Shown: positions 1 to 5,479, counted from the first letter of the stretch. The stretch: DNA of 11,652 bases from Desulfobacteraceae bacterium (GCA_030638305.1 DAOWEW010000170.1:1-11652), one strand, 5' to 3'. Made by a program: numbers and translations. Notes: generated by a model from the letters alone, not told the origin.

Positions 1-1
1 A

Positions 2-1003
2 ACTCTTGTCTTTGCCAGTGCCGGGAATTATGGTACAAATACGCCTATCTATCCGGCTGCCTGTGAGCATGTGGTGGCTGTCTCTGCAACCACCTCAAGT
101 GACACGCGGGCAAGTTTTTCAAGCTATGGGAACTGGGTTGATATAGCAGCGCCGGGTGCATCAATTCTTACGACCAGTCGAGGCGGCGGGTATGGATACT
201 GGAATGGAACATCTTTTTCTTCTCCTGTTGCAGCAGGTCTTGCCGGGCTTATTATATCAGCAAACCCTGATTTAACAAACACTCAGGTTGTAGAAATCAT
301 CACGCAGAACGCCGATGATCTTGGAGACCCGGGCTTTGACAGCTATTACGGCTACGGCAGAATCAATGCCTATTCCAGCCTTGTTGCAGCAATAGGGACA
401 ACACCTGAATTTGGACCTGAACCTGAACCGGATATAACAGATCCTTGGGTATCAATCGTATCTCCGGTAGAAGGCTCAACAGTAAGCGGTTCAGTTAGAG
501 TAAGTGTTTCAGCTACGGACAATGTGGGGATTGAAAGGGTTGAACTCTATATTGATGGGACGTTTTTTGGCACAAGCACCACTGCTTCTTACGATTTTTA
601 CTGGGATACAAATGATTTGCTGGAAGGAGGCTATGAACTTTCGGCGATCGCCTATGACAGTTCTGACAATTTAAAACAATCAAACTCTGTTACGGTCTAT
701 GTGAGCAACTCTAAAGATACAACAATCGGAACAATTGCGCCGTCTGTCAACATCGGTTCTCCTGAAGATGGTGTTACTGTTTCCGGTCTTCTGGTAAAGA
801 TATCTGCTTCAGCCACAAGTGATGTCGGCGTTAACAGAATGGAACTTTATATTGACGAAATACTCAAAGCTGTAAAATACAGAAGCACATTAAACTACAA
901 CTGGAATATGCGAAAGGAGTCAGTAGGAGAACACGAGATTGAAATAATGGCATATGACACTGCTGGGAAGGTTGGAATAGAACAAATAACTGTCTATAAG
1001 TAA
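2..1003 (+). CDS. S8 (subtilisin-like) serine protease, C-terminal part, with two Ig-like domains (5'-partial)
   Basis: The frame is open from the left edge, so the true start lies outside the window; the GTG at 71 is only an internal codon. The visible part starts with the oxyanion-hole segment (FASAGNYG), where the Asn is the conserved one of subtilases. The catalytic serine block NGTSFSSPVAAG follows, with the Ser codon at 212-214. The Asp and His of the triad must lie upstream. Two tandem Ig-like domains of about 85 residues each follow (codons roughly 443-710 and 740-1000). Both have the pattern 'V.I.SP..G..VSG...(I/V)S.SA....GV.R(V/M)ELYID', as in Big_9-like bacterial Ig modules. No PEP-CTERM or anchor is present after the last Ig domain. 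By family, this is a secreted endopeptidase; the Ig domains probably bind carbohydrate or act as spacers. The family call is firm, the substrate unknown. Confidence 0.9.
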   Translation, partial: TLVFASAGNYGTNTPIYPAACEHVVAVSATTSSDTRASFSSYGNWVDIAAPGASILTTSRGGGYGYWNGTSFSSPVAAGLAGLIISANPDLTNTQVVEIITQNADDLGDPGFDSYYGYGRINAYSSLVAAIGTTPEFGPEPEPDITDPWVSIVSPVEGSTVSGSVRVSVSATDNVGIERVELYIDGTFFGTSTTASYDFYWDTNDLLEGGYELSAIAYDSSDNLKQSNSVTVYVSNSKDTTIGTIAPSVNIGSPEDGVTVSGLLVKISASATSDVGVNRMELYIDEILKAVKYRSTLNYNWNMRKESVGEHEIEIMAYDTAGKVGIEQITVYK

Positions 1004-1025
1004 AAACTATTACTACAAAAAAAAT

Positions 1026-1125
1026 AATGCTTGAACAAAAACATCCTGAACAGCGACGAAGCAATCTCTTGGAAAGAAGGGGATTGCTTCGTCGTTTCGG
1101 AACCAGGGGTTTTTGTTCAGGCATT
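1026..1125. repeat. Long interrupted palindrome (REP/MITE-like), 23 bp after the protease stop
   Basis: Outer arms at 1026-1042 and 1109-1125 are inverted over 17 bp with one mismatch (AATGCTTGAACAAAAAC). An inner perfect 13-bp stem, CGACGAAGCAATC (1054-1066), pairs with 1082-1094 around a short loop that extends the stem through G-U pairs. The inner core resembles the 'GATTGCTTCGTCG' palindromes common between genes in many bacterial genomes (recalled, not searched). It could also stop transcription of the protease gene, although no long U-tract follows. Confidence 0.75.
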
Positions 1126-1133
1126 AAGTTAAA

Positions 1134-1225
1134 TAGTCGAGTCGTCAAGTCGTTGAAAATGGGAAACAATTGCAGCCAATTCACCATATAACAACAACCC
1201 ATTTGACCAATCAACAACTCGACTA
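1134..1225. repeat. 92-bp imperfect palindrome with TAGTCGAGT ends
   Basis: TAGTCGAGT at 1134-1142 is perfectly inverted as ACTCGACTA at 1217-1225. The similarity continues inward imperfectly for about 30 bp on each side, including an AAATGGG block. There is no coding sequence and no clear target duplication. The right end directly abuts the block duplicated at the 3' end of the second PEP-CTERM gene (1226 onward), so the element may have inserted at that boundary or defined it. Confidence 0.55.
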
Positions 1226-1377
1226 CTTGACAAAGTATAAAGGGCGAGGCAGCAAACCTCCTGTTCCTTTACTTTCTTGAACAAACTATCCGTTTCTTCT
1301 TTTGAACCTCTTTTTGCCGCTAACTGCAATCCCTATAAGTCCGCTGCCAAGAAGCAGCATAGTGGCTGGTTCGGGGA
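1226..1377 (-). repeat. Direct repeat, copy 1: PEP-CTERM sorting-tail DNA plus downstream stem
   Basis: This 152-bp block is near-identical to 3519-3661, with a few short indels. It covers the codons for the PEP-CTERM tail and about 60 bp beyond the stop. The downstream part has the same terminator-like stem (AAAGTATAAAGG / CCTTTACTTT) but with a 2-nt insertion in one arm, so it pairs less well than copy 2. The rest of the two genes shows no comparable DNA identity. Confidence 0.85.
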
Positions 1378-2056
1378 TGGATTGGTGAGGCCAGCCGCCA
1401 TCGCCATCACCGATCCATCCGCTTCCCTCTGTGTTGTTCGGAACTTCATTCCCGTACTCATCTTTAAATAAGGGATCGTAGATGCCGCCGATATGTGCGG
1501 CGGAAAAGTAGCCCGGCTTGGGGTTGGAGGTTTCAGGATTCTCAGGCTCACTAGCTAAATTGAATGATTCCACTGTGATTACACCGTTATCAAGGTTATC
1601 CGAAATGATATATACTGCCGTATCATCTACGCCAAAAGTATTTTGAAAATCAAAGTATAGATCGAACAGGCCGTCGCCGTCGGCTTTGTATTCCGGTTTG
1701 GTAGCATTAGGATCAGGGCTTTGATACACCGTCGTAGCAGCGATGCCGGAATCATGGATAATGCTCAGTAAATTAACGTTGATATAATCGCTCTCAAAGT
1801 TAAAATACCATTCTTTGATGTGCTCAGCATTCATCAAGTTGGTGGCCGTCATGGTCAGCGTCACAGTTCCCGGCGTATTTCCATCGTCGAAGCTCGCCGT
1901 CAGCCATGATGGTGGTTGCTCACCTTGTGGTTCGTCTGCCCCACTGAATTCGATATCCAAATCAAACGTAAGTGTCGTCGCCTGAGCTGGCAGGGCAAAG
2001 GCTATTACTCCCACGACTAATGTGATTAATAACAATAACTTCTTCATTATCTTCAT
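1286..2056 (-). CDS. PEP-CTERM sorting-domain protein, 256 aa
   Basis: Exported protein of unknown function. A signal peptide covers residues 1-26 (basic MKIMKK, hydrophobic core, cleavage likely after LPAQA). The mature body is acidic, has no cysteines and carries the block AAHIGGIYDP (187-196) and GSGWIGDGDG (211-220), a pattern I recall from a family of PEP-CTERM proteins. The C-terminus is a textbook sorting signal: PEP at 228-230, a hydrophobic stretch to about 246, then basic KKRFKRR. By family, an exosortase removes this tail and the protein is delivered to the cell surface or matrix. The first ATG is preferred because AGGAGG (2061-2066, minus) lies 5 nt upstream of it; the second ATG would be 14 nt away. 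The exosortase gene is not in the window. The probable promoter is about 600 bp upstream, at the end of repeat A, and a MITE lies within the resulting leader. Confidence 0.92.
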   Translation of the reverse strand: MKIMKKLLLLITLVVGVIAFALPAQATTLTFDLDIEFSGADEPQGEQPPSWLTASFDDGNTPGTVTLTMTATNLMNAEHIKEWYFNFESDYINVNLLSIIHDSGIAATTVYQSPDPNATKPEYKADGDGLFDLYFDFQNTFGVDDTAVYIISDNLDNGVITVESFNLASEPENPETSNPKPGYFSAAHIGGIYDPLFKDEYGNEVPNNTEGSGWIGDGDGGWPHQSIPEPATMLLLGSGLIGIAVSGKKRFKRRNG

Positions 2057-2107
2057 TATTTCCTCCTATAATTCTCTATCAGATCAGATTTCTTTTCTTT
2101 TTCAGCT

Positions 2108-2123
2108 TTAGTATCAATACTAA
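2108..2123. repeat. 16-bp palindrome beside the MITE
   Basis: TTAGTAT-CA-ATACTAA is perfectly symmetric and lies 52 bp upstream of the PEP-CTERM start at 2056. Its last three bases are the left target duplication of the adjacent element. It could be an operator or a leftover of the insertion site; the sequence does not decide between them. Confidence 0.4.
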
Positions 2124-2212
2124 GAGCCTATTTCAGTAGGCCATATATACATGGTTCGTGCCCTTCCAACTGGCCTTTTAGATCGCGCTTAGTCGCCTAC
2201 TGAAATAGGCTC
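2124..2212. mobile_element. 89-bp MITE with 18-bp terminal inverted repeats and TAA target duplication
   Basis: The terminal repeat GAGCCTATTTCAGTAGGC at 2124-2141 is perfectly inverted at 2195-2212. Both ends are flanked by TAA (2121-2123 and 2213-2215), a 3-bp target duplication. There is no coding capacity in the 53-bp interior. A 3-bp TNA-type duplication with ends beginning GAGCC is reminiscent of IS5-group elements (recalled), so it may be mobilised in trans by such a transposase. It lies in the leader region of the PEP-CTERM gene at 1286-2056. Confidence 0.75.
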
Positions 2213-2309
2213 TAATTAAGGATTGAATAGACGAAAGCCAAATCAAGACGTCGTGATGATGGATTTGTTTTAATAGTTTCTTTATCTTGCGTCATGACCC
2301 GTTGTTTTC

Positions 2310-2328
2310 AGCCCATGGGGGGCTTTTT
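2310..2328 (+). terminator. Weak terminator-like hairpin
   Basis: AGCCC (2310-2314) pairs with GGGCT (2320-2324) and runs into a short T-tract. The 5-bp stem has no gene immediately upstream on the plus strand, so it may be a remnant. Confidence 0.25.
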
Positions 2329-2586
2329 GTTGGTATTATTACAGCCGTGGTACATGTTACATGCCCTTCAATCCTTTCCTCTGGCCTATACTATTTTGCC
2401 ATTCATCACCTCCTTCTCATCATATGTCTTGTCATAATTAACAGTTTCATAAAAAGTCCATCTTATTAATAGGTTATAAACTATCAGTTTGCAATAATGG
2501 TTCATAGCTCTTAGCCGGTAAGCCCATAAACTCAACAACTCGCCCAATAGGGCACTAATTTAAACACCATAATGAAGCTGAATGAA

Positions 2587-2605
2587 TGCCGGATCAAATC
2601 CGGCA
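2587..2605. repeat. REP-like hairpin TGCCGGAT/ATCCGGCA
   Basis: A perfect 8-bp stem with a 3-nt loop (TGCCGGAT-caa-ATCCGGCA). Similar 'GCCGGAT...ATCCGGC' hairpins recur between genes in many bacteria (recalled). No T-tract follows on either strand. Confidence 0.55.
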
Positions 2606-2642
2606 GAACAGCAAAACTTTGGACTCTCAATATCTTAATCAT

Positions 2643-2662
2643 ATTATACCGCAATAATTATA
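2643..2662 (-). promoter_or_regulatory. Candidate promoter -10 boxes for the PEP-CTERM gene at 1286-2056
   Basis: Read on the minus strand there are two perfect TATAAT boxes in tandem (2657-2662 and 2643-2648), each after CGG. The first is shared with repeat copy B. No TTGACA lies at the usual distance; a small dyad (GTTAT/ATAAC) sits around the -35 region instead, which suggests activator dependence. This is inferred from motif and position only. Confidence 0.45.
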
Positions 2663-2879
2663 CCGGATTTAAAAAATAACGTTATTTTGTTGATAACTAA
2701 TCGGAATTAATGATAGATATTTTCTACCTTTTGAAGGTAGAAAAAAACACTTGATGAGAATATGTGCAATAGATTTCACTTTTGAATGAAGGTTTTTCCT
2801 AAAAGTGGAAGTTTGTTGCACATTTTTAAGATTTTTTGGACAGGATGGACAGGATACAACTGATAAAAAATGTTTCACA
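2651..2879 (-). repeat. Upstream repeat, copy A (~229 bp)
   Basis: Aligns along its whole length with 4462-4687. The last ~60 bp (from about 2816, TTGCACATTTTTAAG onward) are almost identical and the middle is more divergent. Each copy lies upstream of a minus-strand PEP-CTERM gene and ends with a TATAAT box pointing at that gene. Shared internal features are a GTTAT-tttgttg-ATAAC dyad (from about 2680), a 60-nt two-part stem-loop, and a directly repeated GGACAGGAT motif (2838-2855). No coding capacity is conserved between copies, so this is regulatory or mobile DNA, not a gene. Confidence 0.85.
2763..2822. promoter_or_regulatory. Conserved 60-nt stem-loop in repeat A
   Basis: Outer arms TGTGCAA (2763-2769) and TTGCACA (2816-2822); inner arms CACTTTT (2777-2783) and AAAAGTG (2801-2807). 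The same 60-nt layout occurs at 4571-4630 in copy B. It could be an RNA hairpin or two nested operator dyads. Confidence 0.55.
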
Positions 2880-2884
2880 TAGAG

Positions 2885-3082
2885 GCCATCTCAATACAGG
2901 TATACTTTCTTATCTTACGGGGCAGACAAAAGTTCAATCTGTGCGTTTAGCCATTAGTTTAATCGCTCATCTCAGGATAAAAAAAGTTAACATGATATCC
3001 ATCAAGATGGATAATAACGAAAAATAATATCCATTGTGATGGTTAAATGTTATGTTGTCTTCTATTGTGCTGGTCACCTGCA
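2885..3082. other. Stretch where a toxin partner would be expected; none found
   Basis: This lies just downstream of the broken antitoxin gene (minus strand), where a YoeB-type toxin usually follows. No frame gives a toxin-like sequence, and all minus frames are broken by stops within about 20 codons. The only structure seen is a perfect TATCCATC-aa-GATGGATA palindrome (2996-3013), with a related CCAT-tgtg-ATGG close to its right. Confidence 0.5.
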
Positions 3083-3403
3083 TCAGGAAGCAATGGGAAC
3101 TTTGCAAAAGCAAACTTTTGCTCTTAACGCTCGCTCAAAACCGACTTCGCTTCGAAGCTCATCAATTGTTTGTGGTATGCCGGATCCTTTTCGGACTCTA
3201 TCCAGTGCGGTAAGGAGTTTTTCTGCATTGGTAGGCGAACGAAGTAAATGTGCCGTTTCGAGTATGCAGGTCAACTCGTCAGCCGCTATCATTGCAACAT
3301 CTTCACTCCCACGTCGTTGAATGATAACCACCTCTCAATTTTTCGTCACCTCATCTATTAAAAAAGCAAGGCGTGCTCGGGCATGGGTTGTTTGAATTGC
3401 CAT
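3083..3403 (-). pseudogene. yefM: YefM/Phd-family antitoxin gene interrupted by one in-frame TGA
   Basis: Read from ATG 3403 (AGGA 4 nt upstream), the frame gives MAIQTTHARARLAFLIDEVTKN, a TGA stop at 3335-3337, then EVVIIQRRGSEDVAMIA and onward through LLRSPTNAEKLLTALDRV to a stop at 3083-3085, all in the same frame. This is a complete YefM-type antitoxin: N-terminal DNA-binding/dimer part, the 'V.I.RRG.EDVAM(I)' strand, the 'ETA(H/Y)LLRSP.NA..LL' helix and the 'SEVGFE' end. A single C-to-T change from CGA (Arg) would explain the stop. A GTG restart at 3331 would yield a fragment lacking the DNA-binding N-terminus. No toxin gene follows. By family the intact protein would neutralise a YoeB/Txe endoribonuclease and repress its own operon. 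The last ~16 residues (RALRAKVCF...) look unlike the family and may be a fused tail. Confidence 0.8.
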
Positions 3404-3420
3404 CTTTTCCTGCTTGTTTA

Positions 3421-3460
3421 TGTACAGCCATTCTGTACACATTAAAAGCAGGAATGTCAA
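3421..3460 (-). promoter_or_regulatory. YefM-type operator and promoter of the broken antitoxin gene
   Basis: A perfect palindrome TGTACAG-ccatt-CTGTACA (3421-3439) lies 17 bp upstream of the antitoxin ATG. TGTACA hexamer pairs are the known recognition core of the YefM-YoeB operator in E. coli; here the hexamer centres are 13 bp apart. On the minus strand a perfect -35 TTGACA (3455-3460) is followed after 17 nt by a weak -10 TACAGA (3432-3437) that lies inside the palindrome, as expected for autorepression. Confidence 0.7.
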
Positions 3461-3518
3461 CATAGATAACTATGATTGTTTTTGCCGGAGAAGAACCTCT
3501 TTTCACCCAGTATTTATC

Positions 3519-3661
3519 CTTGACAAAGTAAAGGGGCCGCAAACTTCCTGTCCCTTTACTTTTTTGAACAAACTATCCGTTTTTTTTGAACCTCTTTTTG
3601 CTGCTAACTGCAATCCCTATAAGTCCGCTACCCAGAAGCAGCATAGTGGCGGGTTCGGGGA
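3519..3661 (-). repeat. Direct repeat, copy 2: PEP-CTERM sorting-tail DNA plus downstream stem
   Basis: Counterpart of 1226-1377. It covers the last ~30 codons of the gene at 3573-4268 and about 54 bp past its stop. Identity is nearly unbroken, including synonymous positions and non-coding DNA, which indicates recent duplication or gene conversion of the 3' end only. Confidence 0.85.
3525..3562. terminator. Stem-loop after the second PEP-CTERM gene, possibly bidirectional
   Basis: AAAGTAAAGGG (3525-3535) pairs perfectly with CCCTTTACTTT (3552-3562), an 11-bp stem with a 16-nt loop, beginning 10 nt beyond the stop of the minus-strand gene. On the plus strand the stem runs into a T-tract (to 3565), as in a classic terminator. 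On the minus strand A residues precede it but no U-tract follows. Confidence 0.55.
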
Positions 3662-4268
3662 CAGCACTGCCATTTATAAAACTTTCACTTCCGTCGCTCT
3701 CAAATGCCTGAACATGGATGCCTATGCGCAAACTGCCATCACCCAATTCGATTAAAACTTTGGCGAAAGTGCCACTGGGCTGAAGATCGAAAAGTATGCC
3801 GAGTGTTTCACCGGGACCAACGCCGTTAGGGCTAACTGGTGCGTCAGAGTCAGCCGAGAAGCCTGCAGTGGTCACGAAATCTGGATCGGCATCCTTCCAT
3901 CCTGGCAAGTTTCCGGGGTCGGCATCTTGTGTAAATTCCACACAATCCGTCGACGAATACACTGGCGAGTTATAGATAAAAGCAACACTAAGCAGGGTGT
4001 CACCGTCACCATCACCGTCATTGTCATTGTCAAAATACACATCGCAAATGGACGAAGCCAATGGCCCATCGTTTCCGAATGTAAATAAAACTTGGTCAGA
4101 ACCTGCATCCGTTACCTCTACCCATAGTTGAGCCTCTCCAATACCAGCATCAATAATGTTATTGCCTGTGATGTTAACAAACCCCAGTGTAAGTGCCTGG
4201 GCTGGTACTACAATAAATAAAAAAAACACACTTACTAACAAAAATAATATTATATTTCGTAGTTTCAT
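3573..4268 (-). CDS. PEP-CTERM sorting-domain protein, 231 aa
   Basis: Exported protein of unknown function. Signal peptide at residues 1-25, with a likely cut after VPAQA. The mature part is strongly acidic, with an Asp/Asn/Gly run DNDNDGDGDGD (80-90) that could bind calcium. Two cysteines (75 and 109) could form a disulfide. The sorting tail has PEP at 204-206, a hydrophobic segment to about 221 and basic KKRFKK. Its tail is nearly identical to that of the other PEP-CTERM gene (residues 228-254 there), while the bodies do not resemble each other. The start is ATG 4268 with GAGAGGT 6 nt upstream; a 30-bp palindrome precedes that ribosome site. The likely promoter is the TATAAT at the end of repeat B, giving a leader of about 190 nt. 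Tail recognition is certain; the role of the body is unknown. Confidence 0.92.
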   Translation of the reverse strand: MKLRNIILFLLVSVFFLFIVVPAQALTLGFVNITGNNIIDAGIGEAQLWVEVTDAGSDQVLFTFGNDGPLASSICDVYFDNDNDGDGDGDTLLSVAFIYNSPVYSSTDCVEFTQDADPGNLPGWKDADPDFVTTAGFSADSDAPVSPNGVGPGETLGILFDLQPSGTFAKVLIELGDGSLRIGIHVQAFESDGSESFINGSAVPEPATMLLLGSGLIGIAVSSKKRFKKNG

Positions 4269-4282
4269 TGTTTACCTCTCTC

Positions 4283-4312
4283 TTAGGAACGAAGTTTAAA
4301 CCTCGTTCCTAA
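4283..4312. promoter_or_regulatory. 30-bp near-perfect palindrome in the leader of the second PEP-CTERM gene
   Basis: TTAGGAACGA (4283-4292) and TCGTTCCTAA (4303-4312) are perfectly inverted. The centre is GTTTAAAC, itself a palindrome, so only one base pair of the whole 30 bp mismatches. It ends 14 nt before the start codon, immediately upstream of the ribosome site. It could be an operator, an RNA hairpin protecting or regulating the mRNA, or a dispersed repeat. Confidence 0.6.
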
Positions 4313-4467
4313 ATGTGGGAAATCGCCCACGCCAGAAAATTGAAAATGTTTTGATATAAATTCAAGTAGTTATGAGTGACAGTTTTCGTTGACACACCCT
4401 GCCTTCCAGCTCAACTCTAATTTCCACACTTAACGCGAACATAGCCTAATCATAAGAGGCAGCAATA

Positions 4468-4473
4468 ATTATA
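4468..4473 (-). promoter_or_regulatory. Candidate extended -10 promoter for the PEP-CTERM gene at 3573-4268
   Basis: On the minus strand the sequence reads CCTGGTATAAT, a perfect TATAAT preceded by TG at the extended -10 position. There is no good -35 at 16-18 nt. The box is conserved in repeat copy A, which supports function. The predicted leader is about 190 nt. Confidence 0.5.
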
Positions 4474-4570
4474 CCAGGTTTAAAAAACAACGTTATTTTG
4501 TTGATAACTAATTGGAATTGTGAGGGATATTGTTGCTTTTCAAAGGTATGAAAAATACTTAAAAAGGATC

Positions 4571-4630
4571 TGTGCAACAGATTTCACTTTTGAACGAACA
4601 TTTTTACTGAAAGTGAAAGTTTATTGCACA
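4571..4630. promoter_or_regulatory. Conserved 60-nt stem-loop in repeat B
   Basis: Outer arms TGTGCAA (4571-4577) and TTGCACA (4624-4630); inner arms CACTTTT (4585-4591) and GAAAGTG (4609-4615). Spacings match copy A exactly. The A-to-G difference in the inner right arm leaves a G-U pair, so RNA pairing is kept. Confidence 0.55.
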
Positions 4631-4740
4631 TTTTTAAGATTTTTTGGACAGGATAGACAGGATACAACTGATAAAAAATGTTTCACAAAAGATCTCAGCC
4701 CCTGCGGGGCAAAGCGGAGCTTTTTTTGCCGGAAAACAGG

Positions 4741-4771
4741 TTGACAATTTTCTGACACAAGGTATACCATA
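4741..4771 (+). promoter_or_regulatory. Promoter and candidate operator of the TumE/TumA-like operon
   Basis: A perfect -35 TTGACA (4741-4746) is followed after 16 nt by TATACC (4763-4768) as -10. The -10 lies in a small symmetric element, GGTAT-acc-ATACC (4761-4773), with the perfect 8-mer GGTATACC at its left, a plausible autorepressor site. Initiation 6-8 nt after the -10 would fall 2-4 nt before the ATG at 4778. Confidence 0.65.
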
Positions 4772-4777
4772 CCAAGT

Positions 4778-5092
4778 ATGAAAGCCAAACAGATTTATCA
4801 CGTCAAAGAAATTGCTGCCGATGGCGATATCATTGAAATCAAGATTTGGCAGGTTCCGGAGTCGAAGGATAAACCCCATGGTATGAAATATTCGTTCGCT
4901 TATATCCGCGAAGGCAAAAGGCTTGTCGGCTATGATAACGCGGAGGAGAAGGGAGATCACAAGCACGTCGCAAATCAAGAAATGCCGTATAAATTCAAGA
5001 ACGTCGATCAACTTTTTGCAGATTTCTATCAGGATATAACGGAGTTACGAAGGATGAATCATGAAAGTCAAAAAAATAAAAATCGCCATTAA
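4778..5092 (+). CDS. TumE-family (DUF6516-like) toxin, 104 aa
   Basis: The small protein begins MKAKQIYHVK and carries the blocks IWQVPE (24-29), GKRLVGYDN (46-54) and KGDHKH (58-63), followed by PYKF and a C-terminal helix DQLFADFYQDI. This 'YDN...KGDH.H' signature is what I recognise from TumE-type toxins (DUF6516), the toxin half of TumE-TumA modules. The biochemical activity is not evident from sequence. The toxin comes first and overlaps the antitoxin gene by 32 bp, typical of tightly coupled pairs. No Shine-Dalgarno sequence precedes the ATG, and the promoter's -10 ends only 9 nt upstream, so the mRNA may be leaderless. Family assignment is from memory of the motif pattern. Confidence 0.75.
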   Translation: MKAKQIYHVKEIAADGDIIEIKIWQVPESKDKPHGMKYSFAYIREGKRLVGYDNAEEKGDHKHVANQEMPYKFKNVDQLFADFYQDITELRRMNHESQKNKNRH

Positions 5093-5438
5093 GTCTACAG
5101 AAGCGTTCCTTGAAGAGGCCAAATCTACTATGAAAAAAATCATGGCGGGAGAGAAAGTTTCCAGGAAAGATTGCCTCTATTTTAAGAATCTATATGTCAT
5201 GAGGAAAGCTTTGACCCCAAAGCGATTGGAATTGCTGCATGCCATAAAAGAAAAGCGGCCTCAATCCGTGTACGAACTGTCCAGGTTGACTAACCGAGAC
5301 CTGAAGAATGTTACCCAGGATATGACTTATTTGGAAATGCTGGGCCTGGTTGAATTAAAAAAGACCAAAGACAAGAAAAGAACCAATACTACGCCATCAG
5401 TAGAATACGATAAAATTCTACTCGAAATTGCAGTGTGA
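5061..5438 (+). CDS. TumA-like antitoxin, winged-helix DNA-binding protein, 125 aa
   Basis: Starts at ATG 5061 behind a GAAGGA ribosome site, inside the toxin gene in another frame. Residues 1-45 are basic and helical; residues 50-105 form a MarR-like winged helix, with LTPKRLELLHAI as the first helix, SVYELSRLT and DLKNVTQDMTYLEMLGLVEL as recognition helix and start of the wing. This matches the HVO_A0114-type putative DNA-binding proteins that accompany TumE toxins. By analogy it binds the toxin and represses the operon through the element at the -10. Codon usage and base composition match the toxin gene. No clear terminator follows. Confidence 0.78.
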   Translation: MKVKKIKIAIKSTEAFLEEAKSTMKKIMAGEKVSRKDCLYFKNLYVMRKALTPKRLELLHAIKEKRPQSVYELSRLTNRDLKNVTQDMTYLEMLGLVELKKTKDKKRTNTTPSVEYDKILLEIAV

Positions 5439-5479
5439 AAAGGACATTATAACCGGGGAAAACTTCCATTCGCCAATTT

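Larger units (their letters stand above)
2216..2650. other. Gene-free leader / intergenic stretch
   Basis: No credible coding sequence on either strand. The open frame at 2287-2469 (+) has no ribosome site and a hydrophobic low-information translation. The stretch contains a small terminator-like hairpin (2310-2328), an 8-bp REP-like hairpin (2587-2605) and, at its right end, a second TATAAT box (minus strand, 2643-2648). It is probably transcribed leftward as the long leader of the PEP-CTERM gene. Confidence 0.5.
4462..4687 (-). repeat. Upstream repeat, copy B (~226 bp)
   Basis: Counterpart of 2651-2879, with the same order of features: TATAAT box, GTTAT/ATAAC dyad, 60-nt stem-loop (4571-4630) and GGACAGGAT direct repeats. 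It lies 193 bp upstream of the PEP-CTERM start at 4268. To its right, the DNA differs from that beside copy A and leads into the toxin-antitoxin promoter. Confidence 0.85.

Noticed and set aside
1026..1225. CRISPR array
   Set aside because: The repeats are inverted and nested, not regularly spaced direct repeats, and no cas gene is present.
2290..2415. Minus-strand mini-ORF behind a strong AAGGAGGTGATG ribosome site
   Set aside because: Both ATGs (2402 and 2406) run into a stop within seven codons. Reading through gives RPEERIEGHVTC..., vaguely like the start of REP-associated transposases, but too short and broken to support a call.
3335..3337. In-frame TGA in the YefM-type gene read as selenocysteine
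   Set aside because: The context (N-stop-E in a small antitoxin) is not a redox site, the likely ancestral codon is CGA, and no SECIS-like hairpin was seen directly after it. A point mutation is simpler.
4320..4460. Sigma-54 (-24/-12) promoter for the PEP-CTERM genes, as known in some exosortase systems
   Set aside because: No TGGCAC-N5-TTGC match with correct GG-GC spacing was found upstream of either gene; the shared TATAAT boxes are better candidates.
4688..4730. Terminator at GCCCC-TGC-GGGGC followed later by a T-run
   Set aside because: The T-run is separated from the stem by ten bases and no gene ends upstream on the plus strand. It may be a repeat fragment.
4520..5011. Open frames 4520-4744 (+) and 4634-5011 (-)
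   Set aside because: The first lies in the non-coding upstream repeat and is not conserved in copy A; the second is antisense to the toxin gene with no family resemblance.
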